Shown here piece after piece: positions 1 to 5,833 of a DNA stretch of 6,568 nucleotides. Numbering within the stretch: position 1 is the first letter of the stretch; each line of letters begins with the position of its first letter. Both the position numbers and the translations under genes were made by a program. A model generated the notes under the pieces. That model saw only the letters and a list, made by a program, of their open reading frames with translations, was not told the DNA's origin and ran no database searches. This DNA comes from an uncultured Actinomycetes bacterium (GTDB taxonomy: Bacteria > Actinomycetota > Actinomycetes > S36-B12): assembly GCA_937902285.1 (NCBI GenBank), contig CALGTB010000072.1, positions 1-6,568 of the forward strand, read 5' to 3'.

Positions 1-82
1 TGAGGAACTCGTCGTCGCTCACCGTCTCCTGCGGGAGGACGAGGAGCCACGGCTCGGACGGGTCAGCGGCCAACCAGATCAC
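1..82 (-). CDS. N-terminal fragment of a possible E2-like lipoyl/biotinyl-domain protein
   Basis: Only the first 27 or so codons are visible; the gene runs off the left edge of the window. On the minus strand, a frame one base off that of the E1-like gene stays open across that gene's stop codon. It reads MIWLAADPSEPWLLVLPQ, followed by ETVSDDEFL. The LPQETVSDDEF stretch resembles the first strand of lipoyl/biotinyl domains (pattern: hydrophobic-Pro-x-Glu-x-Val-x-Asp), the swinging-arm domain of E2 acyltransferases. The E2 partner commonly follows E1 in operons, so position supports the reading. The lipoyl-lysine motif and any catalytic domain lie outside the window. The start is unsure: GTG at 82 is used here (20-nt overlap with the E1 gene), but ATG at 109 and TTG at 73 are in the same frame, and none has a good Shine-Dalgarno sequence. 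That a gene exists is fairly likely; the product is a guess from few residues. Confidence 0.5.
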   Translation of the reverse strand, partial: MIWLAADPSEPWLLVLPQETVSDDEFL

Positions 83-2015
83 GCACCAATCGAACGATGT
101 CCGCGGCATCGACGAGCAGATCGCCCTCACGCGCCGCCGACGCGGGAATGACGCCAGAGTACCCACGCCGGCGGCCTGCGAAGGGGATGCCGGCCTCGGC
201 GACCTGCGCCATCACCTCGGCCCCGAACGCGGCGAACGACGGGCCCTCCTCGACCACGACGAGGCGCGCGGTGCGTCGCACCGACTCGACGATGGGCGTC
301 AGGTCGACGGGGTACAGGGAGGTGGGGCAGACGATCTCGACAGCGATCTCGTGCAGGTCGAAGAGCCGCCGCTGGGCTTCCTCCGCCTCCTCGAGCATGC
401 CGCCGTAGCAGACCACCGTGGCCACCGCGTCGGCTCCGACCGGATCGATGCGGACGGTGGGGAGGTCGTCCGACGAGACGAGGGCTCGGAAGCCGGTGGC
501 GTCGTCGTCGGGTGCGAAGCGCGTGTAGAGCGTCTTGTTCTCGACCACGAGCACCGGCGAGTCGAGTCGCGCGATCATCCCCGCATACAGCGGACCCGGA
601 TCGACCCGGAGGTTGGGCGCGACCACTGTCAGGCCCGGGATCCCGAGGAAGAACTTCTCGACCGACTGGCTGTGCGTCGGTCCGTAGCCGCGCCGTGCCC
701 CCATGGGAGCGCGGATCATGAGGGGCACCTGCACGGTCCCGCCGAACATGTCCTCGAACTTGGCCGCATGCTGCAGCACCTGGTCCATCGTGAGGGTGAG
801 GAAGTCGCCGAACATGATCTCGACGACCGGCCGGTAGCCGGCCATGGCCAGCCCGGTGCCGCACCCGACGATGGCCGCCTCGCTGATGGGCATGTTGAGC
901 ACACGACCGGGGAAGGACGCACTGAGGTCGCGCGTCACCTTGAAGGCTCCGCCGTAGGGGCCTTCGACGTCCTCCCCCAGGAGGAGCACCCGGGGATCGT
1001 CCGACAGCGCTGCGGCGAGGGCTTGATGCAGGCGATCGACGTGCCGTCCAGGGAACCGCGTCGCGGGGCGCCACGTGACCGGATCGGCCGTGGCCGCCAC
1101 CGGGCGGGCCGGGTCGTAGGTGCTGGCCGGCGCCAGCCGCGCCGCCGCGAGGGCCTCGTCGATGACGGCACGTGCGACGGCGGACTCCCGCTCGTAGCGA
1201 GCGGCATCCTCGGTCCGGAGGAGCTCCAGCGGATCACGCTGTCGATGGCCGGCGACCACGTCCGGATCACGGTTGTCGTCGCCCTTGGAGTGCGCCATGA
1301 GCCGATAGGTCGAGATGGCCAGCAGGGCCGGCCGACCCTGGCGGCGAACCGCATCGACGGCCCCGCTCGCCGTCGTGAAGAGCTGCGGCCACTGCGCCGT
1401 GCTGCCCTGGTGGAACGCGAGCCCGAAGGCCTCCGCCCGGCCCTCGATCGAGCCGCCGGTGGTCGTCGAGGTGTCAGTGGACTGGGCGACACCGTTGTCC
1501 TCCAGCACGAAGAGCACGGGCGCGCCCATCACCGACGCGAGGTTGAGGCTCTCGTAGAGCAGCCCCTCGCCGAGCGTGCCGTCGCCGATGAAGACCACGG
1601 AGATGGCATCCGGTCGCTGACGGCGTCGGGCGATCGCATGGCCGACCGCGATGGGGGTCATGCCGGCCTGCACCCCGTTCGACAGGAAGCGCGGACCCGC
1701 CAGGTGCTGCGATCCGCCGACGCCCCCGCAGACACCGGTCGAACGGCCCATCACCTCGGCGAGCAGTCCGGCCACGTCGTCCTCGAGCGCGAGGTAGTGC
1801 CCGTGGCCGCGATGGTTCGAGAAGACCATGTCGTCGGGCCCGAGGGCCCTGGCCACGGCGACCGCCGCCATCTCCTGCCCGATGCACGTGTGCACCGTCC
1901 CGTTCAGCTCGCCCTCGGAGAACAGTTCGAGGAGACGCGTCTCGAACTCGCGGATGAGGATGGCCCGGGCGACATCGGGCTCATGGTCGTCCCAGGCGCT
2001 CGCGTCGACGGTCAT
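63..2015 (-). CDS. Single-chain E1-alpha/E1-beta thiamine-diphosphate 2-oxoacid dehydrogenase-like enzyme
   Basis: A 650-residue protein with both halves of a heterotetrameric E1 joined in one chain. Residues about 15-290 are the alpha half: HRGHGH at 68-73, the thiamine-diphosphate/Mg motif starting GDG at 145-147 and closing with EDN at 172-174, and a phospholoop-like segment TYRLMAHSKGDD at 236-247. An Ala/Pro-rich linker (about 285-325) leads to the beta half: GEDV at 347-350, the SEAA segment with the cofactor-activating glutamate (Glu379), HSQS at 448-451, and a transketolase C-terminal domain from about 530. E1 enzymes decarboxylate a 2-oxoacid on thiamine diphosphate and pass the acyl group to a lipoyl domain. 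The alpha half has GGSQHL (100-105) and SNGVQAG (112-118) where pyruvate dehydrogenases usually have GGSMH and a GIVG-type motif, which suggests a divergent subfamily. The ATG at 2015 overlaps the glycosyltransferase stop (ATGA). The frame stays open much further upstream, but that part is antisense-like noise inside the preceding gene. Placement in a glycan operon suggests a role in sugar modification; the substrate is unknown. Confidence 0.9.
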   Translation of the reverse strand: MTVDASAWDDHEPDVARAILIREFETRLLELFSEGELNGTVHTCIGQEMAAVAVARALGPDDMVFSNHRGHGHYLALEDDVAGLLAEVMGRSTGVCGGVGGSQHLAGPRFLSNGVQAGMTPIAVGHAIARRRQRPDAISVVFIGDGTLGEGLLYESLNLASVMGAPVLFVLEDNGVAQSTDTSTTTGGSIEGRAEAFGLAFHQGSTAQWPQLFTTASGAVDAVRRQGRPALLAISTYRLMAHSKGDDNRDPDVVAGHRQRDPLELLRTEDAARYERESAVARAVIDEALAAARLAPASTYDPARPVAATADPVTWRPATRFPGRHVDRLHQALAAALSDDPRVLLLGEDVEGPYGGAFKVTRDLSASFPGRVLNMPISEAAIVGCGTGLAMAGYRPVVEIMFGDFLTLTMDQVLQHAAKFEDMFGGTVQVPLMIRAPMGARRGYGPTHSQSVEKFFLGIPGLTVVAPNLRVDPGPLYAGMIARLDSPVLVVENKTLYTRFAPDDDATGFRALVSSDDLPTVRIDPVGADAVATVVCYGGMLEEAEEAQRRLFDLHEIAVEIVCPTSLYPVDLTPIVESVRRTARLVVVEEGPSFAAFGAEVMAQVAEAGIPFAGRRRGYSGVIPASAAREGDLLVDAADIVRLVRDLVGR

Positions 2016-3193
2016 GAGCGCACCGTAGGGGCCGGTGGCACCTGCCCGTGCTCCCGGCACACGTCGGCGAGGTAGTCCGTGAAGGCACGGCTCACGAGGG
2101 CCGCGTCGAAGTGCTCGCGCACCCACGGCACGGCGAACGCAGCCATCCGCGCATGACGATCCGGCTCGAGGCACTCGAGCACGGCGGCGGTCATCGCGCC
2201 GAGGTCGCCGCGGGGCACCAGGCGGCCGGTGCGCCCGTCCTCGACGCAGTCCCGCACCCCCGTCACGTCCCACGCCACTGTCGGCACCCCGCACGCCGCC
2301 GCCTCGAGGACGACATTGGGCAGGCCCTCGCGCTGGCTCGGGAGCAGGAGGAGGTCCCATCCGCTCACGAGCGCGGGCATCTCGTCCAGCGGCACCGCCG
2401 GCCGCCAGTCGACCGCGGGGCTGCGCACCAGCCGATCGACGAGGTCGGCCGGGATCGGCTGGGCGGCATCGACATCGCCCACGAGCTGGACGACCAGCCC
2501 CGGGACGGTGCGCCGCACTGTCTCGACCACGTCGAGGATCTCCCCGATCCCCTTGTCGATGCTGAGGCGCCCGGCGAAGCCCACCACCGGCGCCGCGGGG
2601 TCGTACGCGCGCTGGGGATCCGGCGTGAACACCGAGGTGTCGACTCCCTTGCTCCCGCCGTTGAGGAGAACCCTCGGGCGACGGCGCACCACGCCCGCTG
2701 CGACGAGCACGTCGGCGAGCGACGACGAGACGGCGAGGACGTCGGTCGCGGAGCGTGCGGCGACCCGGTCGGCGAGGCGGGTCAGCGTCGCGCGGCGGCC
2801 CGTCGCCCCCTCCCAGGGTGCCCCCCGCACCTGGAACACCCGCACGGGGACGCGGGCCAGTCGTGCTCCCACCATGCTCACCAGGGCCGCCTTGGGCGTG
2901 CTCCCGACGACGACGACGGGCCTCTCGGCCCGCAGCAGCCGTGCCAGCTGGAGCATGCTCCGCACGTCGCGCCACGGCGACACCGACCGGCTCATGGGAA
3001 GCCCGTGCACTGCGTGCACCGAGTCGACCGCGGCCGCGTCGAGGGGCCCGGGCGCGCAGACCACGTGCACCTCCCACCCGGCCGCGGTGAGGCTCGCCAG
3101 CTGCGGGCGGAGGAGCACGTTCACGGCCAGGTGACCGGTGACGGCCACGAAGAGCCGGGGGGTCGCAGGCCCCGATCGGTCAGAGCCGGCCAT
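2012..3193 (-). CDS. Glycosyltransferase, GT4-like (GT-B fold)
   Basis: A 393-residue cytoplasmic or membrane-associated glycosyltransferase that probably adds one sugar to a lipid-linked repeat unit. The N-terminal Rossmann half (about 13-200) begins RLFVAVTGHLAVNVLLRP and contains GSTPKAALVSMVGARLA (97-113), matching the HTPKAG-type signature of PglA-like transferases that act on undecaprenyl-diphosphate sugars. The nucleotide-sugar half contains VGFAGRLSIDKG (204-215), then LLLLPSQREGLPNVVLEA (281-298) with the EX7E pair Glu289 and Glu297, and a final VTGVRDCVEDGRTG segment (310-323). Length is normal for the family. The ATG at 3193 is supported by GGGAG seven bases upstream. It overlaps the end of the dehydrogenase gene by 14 nt and its own TGA overlaps the ATG of the E1-like gene, so it is the middle gene of a coupled operon. 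Donor and acceptor sugars cannot be read from sequence; a UDP-HexNAc or UDP-uronic acid donor would fit the neighbour. Confidence 0.93.
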   Translation of the reverse strand: MAGSDRSGPATPRLFVAVTGHLAVNVLLRPQLASLTAAGWEVHVVCAPGPLDAAAVDSVHAVHGLPMSRSVSPWRDVRSMLQLARLLRAERPVVVVGSTPKAALVSMVGARLARVPVRVFQVRGAPWEGATGRRATLTRLADRVAARSATDVLAVSSSLADVLVAAGVVRRRPRVLLNGGSKGVDTSVFTPDPQRAYDPAAPVVGFAGRLSIDKGIGEILDVVETVRRTVPGLVVQLVGDVDAAQPIPADLVDRLVRSPAVDWRPAVPLDEMPALVSGWDLLLLPSQREGLPNVVLEAAACGVPTVAWDVTGVRDCVEDGRTGRLVPRGDLGAMTAAVLECLEPDRHARMAAFAVPWVREHFDAALVSRAFTDYLADVCREHGQVPPAPTVRS

Positions 3194-4466
3194 CGACGAT
3201 CTCCCGCGGGAGCACGCCCTTGACGTCGAAGATGACGCCCTCCCCCACGGCCTCGCGCAGGGCGTCGGCGATCCCGTCGAAGTCGCGGTGCGCGACGGCC
3301 AGCACCGCAGCGTCGTAGGAGCGGGCCAGCGCCACGTCGAGCGGCACGAGGTCGAGCCCGTATCGGGATCGCGCCTCCACGGGGTCGACCTGCGGATCGC
3401 AGACGTCGACGAGCATCCCGAGGTCGCGCAGGGTCGCGATGACGTTCACTACGCCCGTGTTGCGCAGATCGCGGCAGTTCTCCTTGAACGCCAGGCCGAG
3501 CACGAGGCAGCGGGCACCGCCGACCGGCCTGCCGGCTCGCGCGAGCTCGAGGGCCACCCGCTCGGCGACATGCTGTCCCATGGCGTCGTTGATGCGGCGG
3601 CCGGCGAGGATCACCTCGGGGTGATGGCCCACCTCGGTCGCCTTGTGCGTGAGGTAGTACGGGTCGACGCCGATGCAGTGACCCCCGACGAGGCCCGGGG
3701 TGAACGGCAGGAAGTTCCACTTCGTACCCGCGGCGGCGAGGACGTCGTGCGTGTCGAGGCCGAGCCGGGCGAAGAGCACGGCGAGCTCGTTGATCAGCGC
3801 GATGTTGACGTCGCGCTGGGTGTTCTCGATGACCTTGGCCGCCTCGGCCACCCTGATCGAGGGCGCCCGGTGGGTGCCGGCCGGGATGACGGAACGGTAG
3901 AGCTCGTCGACCCGCTCGGCGGCCTCGGCAGTCGACCCGGACGTCACCTTGAGGATGCTGCCGAGACGGTGCACCGGGTCGCCGGGATTGATGCGCTCGG
4001 GGCTGTAGCCCACCGTGAAGTCGGCATTGCATCGCAGTCCAGAGCGCTCCTCGAGGATGGGCACGCACACGTCCTCGGTGGCCCCGGGGTAGACGGTGGA
4101 CTCGTAGACGACCAGGTCGCCGGGGGCGAGGAGGCCGCCGACCAGCTCGGTCGCCTCCAGGAGCGGTGCGAGGTCGGGCCGCTTGTCGGCATCGATGGGG
4201 GTCGGCACCGTGACGATGTAGATCGAGGCGGCGCGGATGGCCTCGGGATCGGAGGTGAAGGTCAGCATCGTCGAGGCAGCGAGCTCGGAACCGTCGATCT
4301 CGCCCGTGCGATCCACGCCGTCTCGCAGCTCGCCGATGCGCACCGGATCGGTGTCGAACCCGATGGACGGACGGATCCGGCCGAACGCGGCGACCAGTGG
4401 GAGCCCGACGTAGCCGATGCCGATGACGGCCAGGAGCGGCCCCGCCACGACCTCGTCGCTGTCCAC
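3180..4466 (-). CDS. UDP-N-acetylhexosamine 6-dehydrogenase (TviB/WbpO-like nucleotide-sugar dehydrogenase)
   Basis: A 428-residue NAD-dependent enzyme expected to oxidise C6 of a UDP-HexNAc (GlcNAc or GalNAc) twice, giving the UDP-HexNAc-uronic acid. Visible in order: Rossmann GIGYVGLPL at 16-24, the acidic FDTD at 37-40 that binds NAD ribose, TVPTPID at 86-92, YESTVYPGATE at 121-131, GYSPERINPGD at 153-163, the helix AEAAKVIENTQRDVN at 207-221 with Lys211 and Asn215, TKWNFLPF at 248-255, the catalytic cysteine in GGHCIGVDPYYL (Cys264), and LGLAFKENCRDLRNT at 323-337. The GGHCIGVDPYYL and TKWNF motifs are typical of the HexNAc-dehydrogenase branch; UDP-glucose dehydrogenases have a GGxCFPKD-type motif. 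Which epimer it uses is not decidable. It starts at GTG 4466: an in-frame TAG lies just upstream, and AGGG sits seven bases before the GTG. It is the first gene of the leftward operon, and its TGA lies inside the glycosyltransferase gene. Confidence 0.94.
   Translation of the reverse strand: MDSDEVVAGPLLAVIGIGYVGLPLVAAFGRIRPSIGFDTDPVRIGELRDGVDRTGEIDGSELAASTMLTFTSDPEAIRAASIYIVTVPTPIDADKRPDLAPLLEATELVGGLLAPGDLVVYESTVYPGATEDVCVPILEERSGLRCNADFTVGYSPERINPGDPVHRLGSILKVTSGSTAEAAERVDELYRSVIPAGTHRAPSIRVAEAAKVIENTQRDVNIALINELAVLFARLGLDTHDVLAAAGTKWNFLPFTPGLVGGHCIGVDPYYLTHKATEVGHHPEVILAGRRINDAMGQHVAERVALELARAGRPVGGARCLVLGLAFKENCRDLRNTGVVNVIATLRDLGMLVDVCDPQVDPVEARSRYGLDLVPLDVALARSYDAAVLAVAHRDFDGIADALREAVGEGVIFDVKGVLPREIVDGRL
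3201..3205 (-). promoter_or_regulatory. Shine-Dalgarno site of the glycosyltransferase gene
   Basis: On the minus strand GGGAG is followed by seven bases and then ATG (3193-3191). The site lies within the last codons of the dehydrogenase gene. It fixes the glycosyltransferase start and indicates independent ribosome entry as well as coupling. Confidence 0.6.
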
Positions 4467-4473
4467 AGCGCAA

Positions 4474-4477
4474 CCCT
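4474..4477 (-). promoter_or_regulatory. Weak Shine-Dalgarno site of the dehydrogenase gene
   Basis: AGGG on the minus strand lies seven bases before the GTG at 4466-4464. Together with the in-frame TAG at 4478-4476 it supports GTG 4466 as the start codon. Confidence 0.45.
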
Positions 4478-4489
4478 ACGGCCGCGAGG

Positions 4490-4505
4490 CGATGACCTAT
4501 CATCG
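4490..4505. repeat. Inverted repeat CGATGA-n4-TCATCG in the divergent gap
   Basis: Two perfect 6-bp arms, CGATGA (4490-4495) and TCATCG (4500-4505), are separated by CCTA. The dyad covers the most AT-rich spot of the gap and the TATCAT hexamer, which is where an operator for a dimeric regulator would sit. The arms are short, so chance cannot be excluded, and no second copy was noticed in the gap. Confidence 0.35.
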
Positions 4506-4560
4506 GGCGCGAGGGGCACGCGCGGCTCGATCCTCACGTCGCGCGACTCGCAGGACGTCC

Positions 4561-4567
4561 GGGAAGG
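4561..4567 (+). promoter_or_regulatory. Shine-Dalgarno-like site of the membrane protein gene
   Basis: GGGAAGG lies three bases before GTG 4571 and nine bases before a second in-frame GTG at 4577. The spacing fits the second GTG better, so the protein may start two codons later than annotated. Confidence 0.45.
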
Positions 4568-4570
4568 CGG

Positions 4571-5833
4571 GTGCGCGTGGAGTCGAACCCGTCCGCAGGA
4601 CTCCTTGCCAACATCCTCCTGGTGCTGGTGTCGCTGGCTGTCCTCTTCATTCTCAGCCGCAAGAACGGCCTCGCCCTCGCCGCGTTCACGGCCTACTCGG
4701 TGCGTGCCATCCGGGGGCTGCAGGTGCAGATCGAGGGCGACACCAGTGACGGCCTCTGGTACGACAGGTTCGCGGTCGACCTCGTGCGCTACTGGCGCGA
4801 CCAGGGGGCCGATCCCGGCACCTGGCTGGGCAAGGACGGCTTCCCCGCCCTGCTGGCCACCATCTACTCGACCATCGGCTACTCGCCGTCCACCGGCTAC
4901 CTCATCAACGCCCTCGCCGGCGGCCTCGCCGTCCTGGTGGTCGGCGCCACCACGGCCCAGATGGGCTGGTTCGACGCGATCAAGCCATCTGCGTGGCTCG
5001 TGGCCGTCTGGCCGGTGGGCATCGTCTGGGGAGGCATGCTGCTGCGTGAGGCCATCGTGGGCCTGCTCCTGGCCGTCGGCGTGTGGGGCAGCGTGCGGCT
5101 CTACAAGCTGCAGATCGCGTCGGGCGCGGCCGCCATCCTCGGAGCGGGCGTCGCGATGATCTTCATGAGAGGAGGACTCTCGTTCCTCATCCTCATCGGC
5201 ATGCCGCTGACGGCTGCCCTCGTCACCAACCTCAAGCACAAGACCAGTCCGTCCCGGTGGATCGTCGCCCTCATGGCCTCGGGCATCGCGATCCTTGCCC
5301 TGAGCTGGCTCAGCGACTACTTCGCCGGCGGCCAGTACTTCCAGTACCGCGTCGAGGTGAGCGCGGAGCAGAACGCCGGGACGTCGTCGTTCGCGCAGGC
5401 GGGCCTGGGCGCCGGGGCCGTCGACCAGAGCCTCCTCGGACATGCCCTCCGGGTGCCCATCACCGCCTTGGGGCCGTTCCCCTGGCAGGTCACCAACCTG
5501 TCCCTGGCGATCGCCGCGTTCGACGCCGCCCTGTGGATCGCGGTGTGGGGCCTGGCCATCTACGCGACCCGCACGCTGCGCCCCCGGGCCGAGGGCCTGC
5601 TGTTCATGATCCCCGCATTCGCCCTCATCGTGGCCCTCGCCGCGAACTCGGCCAACTTCGGCCTGATCATCCGCCTGCGCGGCCAGGGCATCGTCCTCAT
5701 GGCACCCCTGGCGGCGCTCGGATTCGTGCTCTGGCGACGGCAGCGCGCAGCCAACAAGGAGGTCGCGCGGCAGGAGATCCTCGAGGCCGCCAGTGAGCGC
5801 GCCCTGATCCGCGCCCGGAGCACGCGCCGCTGA
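4571..5833 (+). CDS. Polytopic membrane protein, putative polysaccharide (Wzy-like) polymerase
   Basis: A 420-residue integral membrane protein with about nine to eleven hydrophobic segments: roughly 11-29, 33-47, 108-128, 140-157, 159-176, 183-198, 203-219, 229-247, 312-332, 342-358 and 371-388. Two long polar loops, about 50-107 (with several Trp, Asp and Arg residues) and 248-310, are probably extracytoplasmic. Features that recall membrane proteins of exopolysaccharide loci are the WGGMLLREA segment (153-161), an Arg-containing MRGGLSFL (199-206), GPFPWQ (301-306) and RLRGQG (368-373) before the last membrane helix. The C-terminal tail is charged and likely cytoplasmic. Wzy polymerases join undecaprenyl-linked repeat units at the outer face of the membrane but are poorly conserved, so this function rests on topology, loop pattern and genomic context. 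A multi-pass glycosyltransferase or another export component is the alternative. GTG 4571 and GTG 4577 are both possible starts. It is the first gene of the rightward operon and is coupled to the amidotransferase by TGATG. Confidence 0.85.
   Translation: MRVESNPSAGLLANILLVLVSLAVLFILSRKNGLALAAFTAYSVRAIRGLQVQIEGDTSDGLWYDRFAVDLVRYWRDQGADPGTWLGKDGFPALLATIYSTIGYSPSTGYLINALAGGLAVLVVGATTAQMGWFDAIKPSAWLVAVWPVGIVWGGMLLREAIVGLLLAVGVWGSVRLYKLQIASGAAAILGAGVAMIFMRGGLSFLILIGMPLTAALVTNLKHKTSPSRWIVALMASGIAILALSWLSDYFAGGQYFQYRVEVSAEQNAGTSSFAQAGLGAGAVDQSLLGHALRVPITALGPFPWQVTNLSLAIAAFDAALWIAVWGLAIYATRTLRPRAEGLLFMIPAFALIVALAANSANFGLIIRLRGQGIVLMAPLAALGFVLWRRQRAANKEVARQEILEAASERALIRARSTRR

Larger units (their letters stand above)
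4467..4570. promoter_or_regulatory. Divergent promoter region between the two operons
   Basis: This 104-bp gap is the only real intergenic space in the window, and both flanking genes point away from it, so promoters for both directions should lie here. Its least GC-rich part is 4492-4503, including TATCAT at 4498-4503, which matches the plus-strand -10 consensus at five of six positions. No acceptable -35 hexamer sits 17 bp before it (4475-4480 is CCTACG), and no convincing sigma-70-like pair was found on the minus strand. The gap also contains a 6-bp inverted repeat (4490-4505) and the short GC-rich palindromes GTCGCGCGAC (4538-4547) and GGACGTCC (4553-4560). The promoter role is inferred from gene orientation; no specific element is proven. 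Confidence 0.5.

Noticed and set aside
351..2075. Plus-strand open frame of 574 codons opposite the E1-like gene.
   Set aside because: Its composition (Arg, His, Gly, Glu-rich, no recognisable motif) is what the complement of GC-rich coding DNA gives. The minus-strand frame has clear catalytic motifs.
2016..3077. Upstream extension of the E1-like reading frame, which would make a protein of about 1004 residues.
   Set aside because: The extra part lies wholly within the glycosyltransferase gene in another frame and is Arg/Gly/Pro-rich with no domain. The E1 domain begins right after the ATG at 2015.
2048..3223. Plus-strand open frame of 391 codons opposite the glycosyltransferase.
   Set aside because: It has no motifs and biased composition. 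The glycosyltransferase on the other strand has complete GT-B signatures and a ribosome binding site.
4475..4503. A full sigma-70-like promoter using TATCAT as -10.
   Set aside because: The hexamer 17 bp upstream (CCTACG) does not resemble TTGACA, so only the general promoter region is reported.
4538..4547. Palindrome GTCGCGCGAC in the divergent gap.
   Set aside because: In DNA this GC-rich, short CG-only palindromes arise often by chance, and there is no second copy or promoter geometry to support it as an operator.
3138..5159. Plus-strand open frame of 673 codons crossing the dehydrogenase gene, the gap and the membrane protein gene.
   Set aside because: It runs antisense to one well-supported gene and out of frame in another, which is incompatible with both. 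It is kept open only by high GC content.
4262..5443. Minus-strand open frame of 393 codons spanning the divergent gap.
   Set aside because: It is antisense to the membrane protein gene, whose plus-strand frame shows clear membrane helices, and it has no recognisable domain.
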